A stretch of DNA of 64,000 bases, from assembly GCF_002127325.2 (NCBI RefSeq), contig NC_035439.2:2886549-2950548 (forward strand), written 5' to 3'. Below are positions 33,078 to 43,616 of this stretch, in pieces. Every line of letters begins with the position of its first letter. Within the stretch, counting starts at the first letter, position 1. The DNA is from Helianthus annuus. Its lineage: Eukaryota > Streptophyta > Magnoliopsida > Asterales > Asteraceae. The position numbers and the translations under genes are program-made. The notes under the pieces are model-generated. The model had not been told where the DNA came from and did not search any database. It saw only the letters and a program-made list of their open reading frames with translations.

Positions 33078-35867
33078 TTAAGTACCTATTTTAGCATACG
33101 CTGATTGCTTCAAGAACACCCCTGTTTCATTCTGCTCTACTTCAATACCCAGGTAGAATGACAATTTACCCAAATCACTCATGTCAAATACTGACTTCAT
33201 CTTCCTCTTGAAGCTGGTAATGTCTTTTTCTTTCGACCCTGTCACAATTATATCATCCACATACACACCCACAATCAGCAACGAATTTCCCTTCTTGATT
33301 ACATAAACTGCTTGCTCATGTTTACACTTAACAAAGCCAAAATATTTGAGAGCTTTATCTAACCGTGCATACCATGCCCTTGGCGCCTGTCGTAACCCGT
33401 ACAAGGCTTTGTTCAGCCTATAAACCAGATTCTCCTTACCTTTGACTTCATAACCAGTTGGCTGAGATACATATACTTCTTCCTTGAGGTCACCATACAA
33501 GAAGGCGGACTTGACATCAAGGTGATGTACAAGCCACCCATTTGTTGCTGCAATAGCCAAAATCAACCGAATCGTTTCCATCCTGGCAACTGGTGCGAAA
33601 GCATCCTCAAAATCAACGCCCTTTTGTTGAACGTACCCCTTTGCGACCAATCGAGCTTTATGCTTAACCACTTTACCATCAGCATCTCTTTTTAGTTTGA
33701 AAACCCACTTTAGTCCAATTGCTTTATGATTGGGAGGCAATTGAACCAAAGTCCAGGTTTTATTCTTGTTAATTGCAGCCAATTCCACCTTCATAGCTTC
33801 TATCCATTGTGAATCCTTTGCTGCTTCATCATATGTTGTTGGTTCATCGTTGATCAACAACAATTCTTGATCATACAAGTGTCGTACCTCCTCATTAGTC
33901 ATAGCAGTCGATCTCTGGTAAACCCCTTCAACCGATTGAAATCCCTGAATGGGTGTGTGCTCGTAAAACTCATTACTATCCGGGTCTTCATGACTTGAAT
34001 TTTGAGAGTCAGTAATCGGCTCCACTGAAGTGCTCCCCTGCGACTCTTGTATACCTGGAGACTCAAACAAAGAGGAATCGGGGTTATTAGGGAATGCCTG
34101 AGACATAACGTTATCTTCCAGATTGATGTTTTCAACATCTTGTGGACTGGGCCCAGCTTGACTTTCAACAACAACCTTAGCCCAACTAGGTTGTACCATG
34201 GGCTCTTTATTTTGGACTTCCTTCCAAGGCCACTGTTTTTTCTCATCAAAATCAACATCACGTGCAACTACAATTCTCTTCATCTTAGGATAAAACAAGC
34301 GATGAGCTTTGCTACCCGGTTCTTCACCCAAATACACCATTCCAACGCTACGATCACTGAGCTTGTTACCCTTCTTTGAAACCTCTTTGGCATAAGCAAC
34401 GCACCCAAAGACCTTTAGGTAATGAACTTTTGATTTCTTGCCTCTCCACGCTTCATAAGGGGTTGTCTCTTTAACCGATTTGGTCTTGATTCGGTTCAGC
34501 AAGTAGACAGAGTGTCGTACTGCCTCCCCCCACAAAGCATCTGGCACCTTCATTGTTTTCAGTAGTGATCGTGTCATGTTTAACACCGTTCTGTTTCGGC
34601 GCTCTACGACACCATTTTGTTGTGGTGTGTAGGGCGCCGTTAATTGGCGTCGAATCCCCTCTTGTTGGCAATAATCATTGAACTGATGTGAGATAAACTC
34701 ACCGCCGCGATCAGTTCGTAGTATTTTAATTTTCTGTGAGCTTTCTTGTTCCACCTGTTTCTTGAATTTCTTAAATTGAGCAAAGGCATTGTCTTTTGAT
34801 TTCAACAGATAAACCCACATATATCGCGTACAATCATCAACAAGCAAAAGAAAGTACCGATTACCTCCCCATGAATGTGGAGTTATGGGCCCGCACAAAA
34901 ATGCGTGTATAAGTTCCAACGGCTTCTTTGCCCTCCACTGAGCTTCACTCGGAAACGGTTTACGGGTCTGTTTAGCAACTAAACATCCTTCACATACTTG
35001 TTTTGGATGTGAGATATGTGGTATACCAACTACAGCTCCTTTTTTGCTCATGTCTTCAAGTACACCAAAATTTGCGTGCCCCATTCTAGCATGCCACACC
35101 CACATATCTTCTTCTAAATTCATAGCAAGACAAACTGGTCTTCCACATTTTAGAGAAATCTTATACAATCTGTTAGGTGACCTTTGCACTTTCATAACGA
35201 GTCTTTTCTTAGCATCATACATCTTTAAAAATTCACACCTCATGCTTATTTCATACCCCTCTTCTGTCATTTGTCCAAGACTTATAACATTACTATGAAG
35301 AGCGGGTATGTAATAAACATTTGAAATTACAAATTGATCACCGTTTTTACAATCGACTAATACCGTACCTTGCCCTTTAATGTGTACCGTGGAACCGTCT
35401 CCAAATCGAACTTGACCCGTTACATTTTGATCCAATTCAGCAAACAATCCGAGATGACCCGTCATATGATTGCTAGCGCCGTTGTCTAAATACCACATGT
35501 ATTGGTTCGATTCATCCATTCCAAACTTGCTCGGAAACACCTTTTCTTCGTTTAGTAGAACCACCCTTGATTCTTCTTCACCATGTATGCTCAGTAACAA
35601 GGACTCCTCATCATCATGTCTTTGAGTTAAATTGATTTCTTCGTCTTGCTTCTTCCTAGATTCACATTCGGATGCGTAGTGACCATATTGATCACATTTG
35701 AAGCATTTCACATGCTTCTTGTCTCTGGATTTTCGATTAAAATTTCCCGCATCATTACGTGGACCGCCACCCCAGCGTCCACCCCTTCCACGACTCGCAC
35801 CTCTACCTCTCATCCCATTTCGACCTCCTCTTTCTGCAGAAAAGCCACGTCCACGTCCTCTGGGCAT
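33078..35867 (-). CDS. pol: Copia gag C terminus, protease, integrase and reverse transcriptase
   Basis: After an RGRGRG-rich start comes the CCHC knuckle CFKCDQYGHYASEC (about residue 54) and the protease motif WYLDNGASNHMTG (about 129). The integrase shows HARMGHANFGVL, CEGCLVAKQTRKPFP, LLVDDCTRYMWVYLL, ILRTDRGGEF and YTPQQNGVVERRNRT. The reverse transcriptase has WVFKLKRDADGKVVKHKARL, FLYGDLKEEVYV, LYGLRQAPRAWY and catalytic GVYVDDIIVTGS. The frame ends abnormally at SAYAKIGT, where related proteins continue into AGMAECN, so an indel at about 33080-33095 separates it from the RNase H part. Upstream it is joined in frame to the gag segment through a single TAG. Lineage within Copia is not assigned. 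Confidence 0.92.
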   Translation of the reverse strand: MPRGRGRGFSAERGGRNGMRGRGASRGRGGRWGGGPRNDAGNFNRKSRDKKHVKCFKCDQYGHYASECESRKKQDEEINLTQRHDDEESLLLSIHGEEESRVVLLNEEKVFPSKFGMDESNQYMWYLDNGASNHMTGHLGLFAELDQNVTGQVRFGDGSTVHIKGQGTVLVDCKNGDQFVISNVYYIPALHSNVISLGQMTEEGYEISMRCEFLKMYDAKKRLVMKVQRSPNRLYKISLKCGRPVCLAMNLEEDMWVWHARMGHANFGVLEDMSKKGAVVGIPHISHPKQVCEGCLVAKQTRKPFPSEAQWRAKKPLELIHAFLCGPITPHSWGGNRYFLLLVDDCTRYMWVYLLKSKDNAFAQFKKFKKQVEQESSQKIKILRTDRGGEFISHQFNDYCQQEGIRRQLTAPYTPQQNGVVERRNRTVLNMTRSLLKTMKVPDALWGEAVRHSVYLLNRIKTKSVKETTPYEAWRGKKSKVHYLKVFGCVAYAKEVSKKGNKLSDRSVGMVYLGEEPGSKAHRLFYPKMKRIVVARDVDFDEKKQWPWKEVQNKEPMVQPSWAKVVVESQAGPSPQDVENINLEDNVMSQAFPNNPDSSLFESPGIQESQGSTSVEPITDSQNSSHEDPDSNEFYEHTPIQGFQSVEGVYQRSTAMTNEEVRHLYDQELLLINDEPTTYDEAAKDSQWIEAMKVELAAINKNKTWTLVQLPPNHKAIGLKWVFKLKRDADGKVVKHKARLVAKGYVQQKGVDFEDAFAPVARMETIRLILAIAATNGWLVHHLDVKSAFLYGDLKEEVYVSQPTGYEVKGKENLVYRLNKALYGLRQAPRAWYARLDKALKYFGFVKCKHEQAVYVIKKGNSLLIVGVYVDDIIVTGSKEKDITSFKRKMKSVFDMSDLGKLSFYLGIEVEQNETGVFLKQSAYAKIGT

Positions 35868-35888
35868 GTAGTTTTTCTGATTGCTATT

Positions 35889-36578
35889 CTAATTCGATCG
35901 GTTTTCACTCTTAGAAAGCAACAATGTGTTCTCACTCCCCGTGTTTCCTTGTCGCAATTTTAACCGATCTTCATAAGCTTTTAATCTCCCGATAGCCTCT
36001 TCAAACGGCATGCTATCCAAATCTGAATACTGCTCAATGGAAGCAACCAACTGGAGGTACTTGTCCGGAACCGAGTCGAGGAACTTTCGAACCAACACTT
36101 TGTCTTCTAGTGTTTCACCGAGACTGCTATATTTCGAGATCATGCCAGACAACTTTCCGGCATATTCATCGATGGACTCCCCGTCCTTCATCCGCAACGC
36201 CTCGAACTCACTCTTAAGGGTGTGCAACCGCGCCTTCTGCACCCTTTCGGCTCCCAAGTATCTCATCTTCAACGACTCCCACACCTCTTTCGCCGTTTTC
36301 TTCTTTGAAACTTGCAACAAAACCTCCTCCGGTATTGCTTGGAATAAGAAGGCTCGTGCAAGTTTACTTTTCTTCTCATCTACAACTGCACCATCTTGTG
36401 ATTCTATGGACTCCCAAAGGCCTTGAGCGTCCATGATCGCCTCCATCTTGATCGCCCACGTTGTGTAATTCGTGGCGGTCAGAACCGGACATTGCAACGA
36501 TACTACTCCGGCGTCTTTCGGTGTGTTTGATGTGGTTGCTATGGTCGACATGGGTTTGAATTGAAGGTATTTGGGCAT
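35889..36578 (-). CDS. gag: Copia gag, N-terminal part, 229 residues
   Basis: The sequence contains LTATNYTTWAIKMEAIMDAQ, WESIESQDGA, ARAFLFQAIPEEVLLQV, KEVWESLKMRYLGAERVQ, ESIDEYAGKLSGMISKYSSL and VRKFLDSVPDKYLQLVASIE. This matches the capsid-like gag domain of plant Copia elements. The ATG at 36578 lies 20 bp from the primer site; a second ATG nine codons later (MSTIATTSN) is an equally possible start. The frame ends with SENRSN and TAG, and the same frame resumes without a break towards the zinc knuckle, so this is one gag interrupted by a nonsense codon rather than two genes. Confidence 0.9.
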   Translation of the reverse strand: MPKYLQFKPMSTIATTSNTPKDAGVVSLQCPVLTATNYTTWAIKMEAIMDAQGLWESIESQDGAVVDEKKSKLARAFLFQAIPEEVLLQVSKKKTAKEVWESLKMRYLGAERVQKARLHTLKSEFEALRMKDGESIDEYAGKLSGMISKYSSLGETLEDKVLVRKFLDSVPDKYLQLVASIEQYSDLDSMPFEEAIGRLKAYEDRLKLRQGNTGSENTLLLSKSENRSN

Positions 36579-36598
36579 AAAATGAGATCAACCTAGAT

Positions 36599-36610
36599 GC
36601 TCTGATACCA
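36599..36610 (-). promoter_or_regulatory. Primer-binding site, initiator Met tRNA
   Basis: The minus strand reads TGGTATCAGAGC two bases inside the 5' LTR of the Copia element. Confidence 0.92.
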
Positions 36611-36612
36611 AA

Positions 36613-36919
36613 TATTGGAAATCAGAGATGAAATAACAAGAATGCGACACAAAGATTGGGACAATTTTCTGGGTTTTTTATCAACTCAAAAACAACGATT
36701 ACAATGGAAGGGAAATAACTGAAAGTGCAGAAAACAAATCATAAAAACAACTTACTGCTAACATCACTATTTTATTTGAAAACAATGCAGAAAATAAAGG
36801 AAACAAATCGGTCCACGTTGCATTCCATACTCCCATGTTTCAGTACCACTTTTCTGTTCCCAATTACTCGGTCAACCACTTACCGAGTCAAGACACGTGA
36901 CAAGTCACATTATCCAACA
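36613..36919 (-). repeat. 5' LTR of the Copia element, 307 bp
   Basis: Paired with 31985-32291; followed by GTTTT, the second copy of the target duplication. The pairing of TCCAATA ends in both LTRs shows that the non-canonical terminus was already present before this insertion. Confidence 0.95.
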
Positions 36920-36924
36920 GTTTT

Positions 36925-37845
36925 GTCCTGTTTTTTTTTCTTTTTATTTTTAAGACAGAACTTTTATCACTAAATAACATTAATGCAATGCATACGATCA
37001 ATCTTGAGACCTCATTATATTTCCCCGCAAGTATATATAGATGTTAAAACATCAGCTTCTGTATTACACGTTATATAACCTATGTTTTCTTCCGAGTCAT
37101 TTTCTAGCAAGCGGATTCTTATGTTTGGTCGTACATGTTTTAGTCTCTGCTAACACATGGAGAGAACACATTAGAGATAAACCTAGGCCGAAGCCCTGAG
37201 AATACGCTCTGACACTCAAGTCAATTATTTAAGGGCTACTTTATAGGAATTGTGGTTTTTTTTTTATCTTCAAATGGAATTGGCCAAACCAATATATGGT
37301 GTCTATTATTTTGAATCTGATTTTTATATTTATTTTTGTTTGACATCAAGTGAAAATAAAGCCTTTCTTTCACCATGAATAACAATTATTGCTTCTAGTC
37401 TTTCTTACATCAGACTTTAAGGAAACTTTTTTCATCATTTTATTGAAACATGCTTCTAGTATATGTGTAAATCCTGCTTGATTTATAATCTCCCTCATAT
37501 GAAAAATAGATGGTTGTTCATTCAAGTTATGGTTCTTCCAATTCGTCTATTGATTCAACCAACATGTAGGAATAGCTGTAATAAACCAGCAAAACCATCC
37601 CAATATCTTACGAAGAAAATAATGCGGGCCACCAGGCAACTATGTAGCCGGACCCTCAACTCACAAAAAATCGAAGATCAATACAACAGTCAAATCATTG
37701 GACAGCAGAGCAACCAAAGGCCCAAACGGTCACCATACACCAATTGCCGGACCAACGACTAGTCATGCCCATGCCCGAATACCATTTTGCATCAAATATT
37801 GTTTAGGGGTCTACATATTTACACACCTTAATGCCTATTTCCACA
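36925..37845. other. AT-rich unassigned sequence
   Basis: No convincing gene. A 99-codon open stretch at 37463-37762 has no recognisable features or neighbours. Host sequence continuous with the F-box pseudogene 3' flank probably resumes here, since the target duplication joins the two sides. Confidence 0.35.
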
Positions 37846-38110
37846 CCCTTCTAGACGCCTCGTATAGGGCTATACGAGGCGTATAGGGTTGCTTTTCCCG
37901 ACCAGCTTCTGCACCTCGTACAACGTCACATCAGTCACATCAGACGGGGAGTCTAGGCCTGTACGAGGGACCGAGACCAGGGTAATAAGACGCCTCGTAT
38001 AGGGCTATACGAGGCGTCTTAGAGATTGATTTGACTATGTGTCTGACATGTGACTTAAAGCTATACGGGGTGTCTAGAGCTATATGAGGCGTCTATATCT
38101 CATACAAAGT
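37846..38110. repeat. Cluster of GACGCCTCGTATA palindromes
   Basis: GACGCCTCGTATAGGGCTAT followed by its mirror ACGAGGCGTATA occurs at about 37854-37889. A complete palindrome ending ACGAGGCGTCTT occurs at 37989-38022. Degraded half-sites follow at 38061-38095. Related half-sites return at 38850-38882 and 39145-39175, on the other side of the small ORF. Confidence 0.65.
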
Positions 38111-38237
38111 GCAACATGCAGTGGATTCTTGGTCCACCCGAACATTCAACATTTCTTTCATTCTGTTTCTTCTTGTATTTCTTCGAAAGAAATTCTTGTT
38201 GTTTGCATTTGTGTTCTTATCATCCCGAAGTGTTGAA

Positions 38238-38784
38238 ATGTCATCATACTGGGACGAAAACTATGTCTTCGGGCAGTATTCTAGTGACAACTGGGTGCCC
38301 GAAAGCGTTCAGGTAACAGTTATTAGCTTAAATGTTTTAATTAGTTGTTGTTTTAGTTTATTATTTACTAATGATGATACGGTTGTTTATTTTGGAGGAG
38401 TCTGGCGTTCCCGATTCTAATGAGCAAGAGGAGGTTATGTCTAGTATACAAGGAAAACAAAATAAACCGTTTCTAGATTTGAACAAGCATCCCCCTGTTG
38501 TTGATGAAACAACCCCTGTAGATGACTCATACCATGCTGGTCAACCAAGTTATCCGACGCAACAAGGATATCCGGATTATAGATACGGGTGTGAATATTC
38601 TTACGGAGGAGACGGTGGATACAGAGTAAGCGGTGGATACGGAGGAGATGGTGGATACGGAGGAGACCGTGGATACGGAGGAGACGGTGGATACGGAGGA
38701 AACGGTGGATACGGAGGAGACCGTGGATACGAAGGAGACGGTGGATACGGAGGAGACCGTGGATACCATTTTACCCCTGAATAA
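38238..38784 (+). CDS. Small Gly/Tyr-rich protein, two exons, unknown function
   Basis: A 75-bp first exon (38238-38312, MSSYWDENYVFGQYSSDNWV plus PESVQ) ends at CAG|GTAACA. An 86-bp intron ends at TTTTGGAG, and exon 2 (38399-38784) continues in phase, giving 153 residues. The middle has KPFLDLNKHPPVVDET; the C-terminal third is about nine copies of a GGYGGD unit encoded by an 18-bp tandem repeat (38611-38771) with Arg, Asn and Glu variants. I do not recognise the family. The start could also be upstream, because the frame is open from 38109. Palindromes on both sides raise the possibility of transposon-carried or captured sequence. Expression is unproven, and the intron is inferred only from splice signals and frame. 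Confidence 0.45.
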
Positions 38785-39201
38785 GGCCTATACTGGGGGC
38801 TTTACAGGGGCAAAATGGTCATTTACCAAAAAGTCTAGACGGGTCGTCTGGCTCTATACGAGGCGTCTATGCCTCGTATAAGGGGGGGAGACCTAGACGA
38901 CCCTGTTTATCACCCAAACAAAAACACCACACATATACGGAGCACACACCTGTATACGCCTCAGATTAGTATTTGGACCGTATAAGATTTGAAGCATCAC
39001 TGGTACGTATTTCATCCCGTAGTTAAGTATTTTTGCCTTGTTTTTGCCTTTAGACCATAGGTTTGCCCTGGAATTTGGATTTTATTGGGTTTGGGGGTTT
39101 GAATTTGAGGTTGAAGATGAAGCCGTAGAACAGGACGCCCAGTATACCTCTATACGAGGCAGATACGAGGCACTGATATATATATATGTATATATATATA
39201 T
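38785..39201. other. 3' flank of the Gly/Tyr-rich ORF
   Basis: Contains ATACGAGGCGTCTATGCCTC at 38857-38878, a further CTCTATACGAGGCAGATACG near 39150, and a (TA)n tract at 39176-39203 that borders the next inverted-repeat element. No gene is supported. Confidence 0.45.
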
Positions 39202-39718
39202 AGGGGAGGGTTCATTTGAGCAGAATTTTTTATTGAAAAGAAAAAGAATAAAAGGGTACAATTGTAAAACATTAAATAGTTTTTTTCTCATCTCATTTAT
39301 TATTATGTTTGATTAATTAGTTAGTCATTAAGACTACACTCCTCCACACTAAATATTTTTGCCTACACACATCAAAAGTTATCCTACACATTTCGAAATT
39401 TATCCTAAACATATTGAAATTTATCCTACACAACTCGTAATTTATCCTACACGCCTCGTATTTATCCTACACTACAAATGAATTTTTATTTTTAGTTTTT
39501 GTGAAAAATATATATCTTAAAAATAAGTTACAAATTTAATATAGTTAGTTATTAAAGATGAAACTACCAATTAATGATGTATGTAAATTTACTAATATAC
39601 CCTTATAGTTATAATAAGTACAAATATTAAAGGAAGTCTAATGAAGCATTCATATTCGTTGAAATTTCTTCTTTTTTTCTTCTTACAAAGAGTTTCTTCT
39701 CATTTGAACCCTCCCCTA
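39202..39718. mobile_element. MITE-like element in (TA)n, ~517 bp
   Basis: Ends AGGGGAGGGTTCATTTGAG and, inverted, AGGGGAGGGTTCAAATGAG, each bordered outside by TATATATA. The interior is AT-rich, with a repeated TTTATCCTACAC motif at 39370-39470 and no ORF. TA-repeat borders recall the Micron type of MITEs that insert in TA microsatellites; the class name is inference. Confidence 0.7.
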
Positions 39719-39731
39719 TATATATATATAT

Positions 39732-40730
<999 letters not shown>

Positions 40731-40757
40731 TATACGGTATTTATTTGCAGATTGATT

Positions 40758-42079
40758 ATGGAGGACGTTCCGATTCAGGACGATGACATTCAGGTAGAGC
40801 TTAATGGGGCACCGTTGGGGGATCAGCCGGTTCAGTGGGGTCCACGACGGAAACGGTTACCGCCTCCGGATACGCTGCAGGGTCACCCGTATCTAGAGTT
40901 TTCCGACGGCACCCCTGCCGCACGTCATTTCCAGAAGCTTAGGAGGATGCACATTGGATCGCATGCAGCGATCGACTGGGATGCGATAGATGAGATTAGT
41001 GAGACAGCTAGAGAGCGTCGGTTTATACCTGTCGATTCGTCGTGGCATCGTCTTTTTAAGTTGGTCGAGTTCCTTTCGTCATTCACATTTCACCCTCCTG
41101 GGGTCCCAGTGCCGCTTCCGCACCCATATGCTCCCCCTCTGCCTGAGGTTTCTTTCAGGCTCGCTGGCGTTTTGCGTTCGATGACGCTAGCACAGTTTGC
41201 GGTGCATTGTGGTTTATACTTGCAGGAGGAGATCGAGACTGACGTTTACACGGCGAGGCTAGTGGTGGTTGAGAGACCCATTCTTTTAGGGTTTTGGATG
41301 GTGATTGCGGGGGCAAATCATTGGGAGCACGAGAAGTCGAAGGGGAGGGTGTCGTTTATTAGGGACCCACTGTACAGGTACGTACGTTTATTACAGCAAT
41401 TATTGTGATTATGTGTATTGTTTATTAATCTCTGTTTCTGTATTTCGCTAACACTATCTGCAGGTATATGCACCATATGCTCGCTACTTCTATTGTTGCG
41501 CAAGGCTACAACCGTGAGTGGTGTACGTCCACAGATCTTTTTTTCTTTTACTGTTTGTTGTACAGGAGGCCGTGCGCACTAGCACACGGTCTAGCCCAGT
41601 ACTACGCCTCCGCACATCACCGGCATGAGCGCGGATTATTGTATGACGGCGCATACGTGACCGTCATTGCCCGTTCATTGGGCATCGTACCGGAGGAGGA
41701 CCCACATCTACGGACGCCGCCAGTCATGCCGACGCGGATGGGTTTTCCATCGCTGTGGGGGATGACACTGATCAAGAGGTTCCCCGTTGGCCCACGGTTT
41801 AAAAACCGCAACGGGGGCATATGGACAGTGGAGGCCCTACCAGAGCAGTTTGAGCCAGTCTATCCTCCGGCAGACCCTGCTGATGCAGTGCCCGTGGAGG
41901 ACCCTCCAGTGGATTTAGACGGTGCAGCAATTCCACAGCCACCGCCACTTCCCGGGGCGCCTCAGTTTCCACGTCACGTTATTCAAGGTCATGTCCCAGG
42001 AGCTGCGCTACATCCGGAGGTACGAGCCGAGCTTGATGATACGTGGTCGAAAACCGGTGCTTGTAATTGTTTAATTTGA
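40758..42079 (+). pseudogene. Athila-3'-ORF-like gene, copy 2, two exons, 3' end cut off
   Basis: TTTGCAG, a likely acceptor, ends eight bases before the ATG. Exon 1 (40758-41377) covers both exon 1 and exon 2 of copy 1 without an intron. Motifs include VPIQDDDIQVEL, RFIPVDSSWHRLFKL, LVEFLSSFTFHP, EVSFRLAGVLRSMTLAQFAV and ILLGFWMVIAGANHWEHEK. An 86-bp intron (41378-41463, GTACGT...CTGCAG) leads to exon 2. That exon reads YMHHMLATSIVAQGYNREWC, STDLFFFYCLLYRRP, a GLLYDGAYVTVIARSLG stretch, and a Pro-rich tail with GAPQFPRHVIQGH. Homology to copy 1 ends at PEVRAELD (about 42036); the last residues up to the stop at 42079 are probably Athila LTR sequence. The protein matches the ATHILA ORF-1 family as I know it and is related in motif order to the ORF at 51458. 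Confidence 0.65.
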
Positions 42080-43461
42080 TGTTTTTACACAAGTTTTAGT
42101 TTCGAATTGCCTACTCTTGATTAGATATGTGTTTTGCAGGTCTAATGGAGTTTAAGGAGCTTTTCGGGAGCTTTACGAGTCATCGGAGCGAAAACGGGAC
42201 CACCGGGAAGCGAAACGGGTCAACCGGACTCAAGAAATGGGCGAAAAAGAAAATCAAACATCTGGGCACCGTCGCCGACGCCCATAAGGGCCGTCGCCGA
42301 CGGTTTGTACAAAACACCGTCGCCAAGAATGCACCGTAGACAGCGTGTTTAGCCGTAGGGTGGAACTGAAGAAGCGCATACCGTCGCCGACGGGGCTTCA
42401 GGCCGTCGGCGACGGTCTCTCTATGTTGCATCAGCGTTTGTTTGACTTTTTGTGTTGTTTTGACAAATTAAAGGGGATGGTCACCAACCAAAAACGGGAG
42501 TTACACAATTCTTGGGGTTTTGAACTTCACCTTGGAGCCAATTACCATCATTATTCACCTACCATTCCATCTATCATCCTTTCTACAACCCGAATCAAGA
42601 GGAATTCATCATCATCTTCTTGATTCGAAACCCTAGCTCCATGAATTCCCCAATCCATCAATTCACTCATCCATTCACCATCACCAATCATCCAAATCCC
42701 TAACCTTCATCCATCAATCCATCTTCAAGCTTCACAATGATCCAATTCATGCTTTCAACATCCGGTGATCGAGTTTCTTCGATCATGATGCTTGGCTAAT
42801 TTCTTGGAGGTTTCACCCCGGTGTAGACTTTCGTAAGGTTTAGGGTTTATTATGCTTTGTTAATTGTTTTGACAACTTGAATTGCGTTTGAATCTTAGAC
42901 AATTGTCCTACGTTGGTATTGAATTTGCAAACTGTCGAGTGAATGATTAAATTTGACTTTGTGAAATGAGTACACGTATTTATGCCTTGTCTTTTGGTAG
43001 GATTTGCTAGTCCAAAGTAACGAAGTGTATCATGGTCCGTTGTTTACGACGTTGATAGCGATTGACACCTAAGCTTTGTGATTGTGATCCGTTAATGAAT
43101 CATTTCAAGTGAAACTAATTAAAACACATAGTAACCCTAAGTCTTGCAATTGTTGAAACCGGGTGTGAACGTTGCTTTATCATTATTGTTCAAACAATCA
43201 TTTTTAATTCTTGCATTTAGTAATCTCTCATAGTTAGTATAATTAATCAATTAGTAATTCTATTTCACATCTTCCAATCAAACAAAAACACAAAAATATA
43301 TCTTAGCAATCTTCATAATTGTGACAACTTCATAATTCAATCAAATCCGTACACAAACCACATACTCTTCGTGGTTCGACCCCTCACTACCACTAGCTAT
43401 TTGTTAAGGGTAATTAGGGTATATAAATATTATCTTTGACCGGAGCGCGACACTCCGATCA
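42037..43461 (+). repeat. 5' LTR of the Athila element, ~1425 bp
   Basis: Begins TGATACGTGGTCGAAAACC and ends CTCCGATCA five bases before the primer site. It contains four CCGTCGCCGACGG-type palindromes at about 42270-42420 and a pyrimidine-rich leader with GAAACCCTAGCTCC near 42625. The start is inferred, and the end is well placed by the primer site. Confidence 0.7.
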
Positions 43462-43466
43462 AATTT

Positions 43467-43484
43467 TGGCGCCGCTGCCGGGGA
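43467..43484 (+). promoter_or_regulatory. Primer-binding site, Asp tRNA type
   Basis: TGGCGCCGCTGCCGGGGA is complementary, with one likely mismatch, to the 3' end of plant tRNA-Asp, the primer used by Athila and Tat elements. Confidence 0.9.
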
Positions 43485-43616
43485 GTGCGTGCGCTTTGTG
43501 TTTGGATATTGTTTGAATTTGTGTGATTAACTGTTTAATCTGTTTAGCTTTCTTTTTGTATTTGTCTTTTTCCTTGTTACGCGGGGTGTGTTACTTGTGC
43601 AGGTTACAGGTAGTGC

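Larger units (their letters stand above)
31985..36919 (-). mobile_element. Very young Copia element with broken pol
   Basis: Two 307-bp LTRs that look identical flank gag and pol on the minus strand. GTTTT occurs directly before (31980-31984) and after (36920-36924), a perfect target duplication that fixes the ends. With these ends the minus-strand LTR starts TGTTGGATAA and ends TCCAATA, so its termini are TG...TA rather than TG...CA. Coding capacity is complete from gag to RNase H but split by an in-frame TAG and one frameshift. The Copia order is integrase before reverse transcriptase. Confidence 0.94.

Noticed and set aside
37463..37762. 99-codon ORF in the flank of the Copia element
   Set aside because: No recognisable motif, low-complexity composition, and no supporting context.
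38527..38769. Antisense ORF with VSTVSSVSTV repeats
   Set aside because: Shadow of the 18-bp repeat coding GGYGGD on the other strand.
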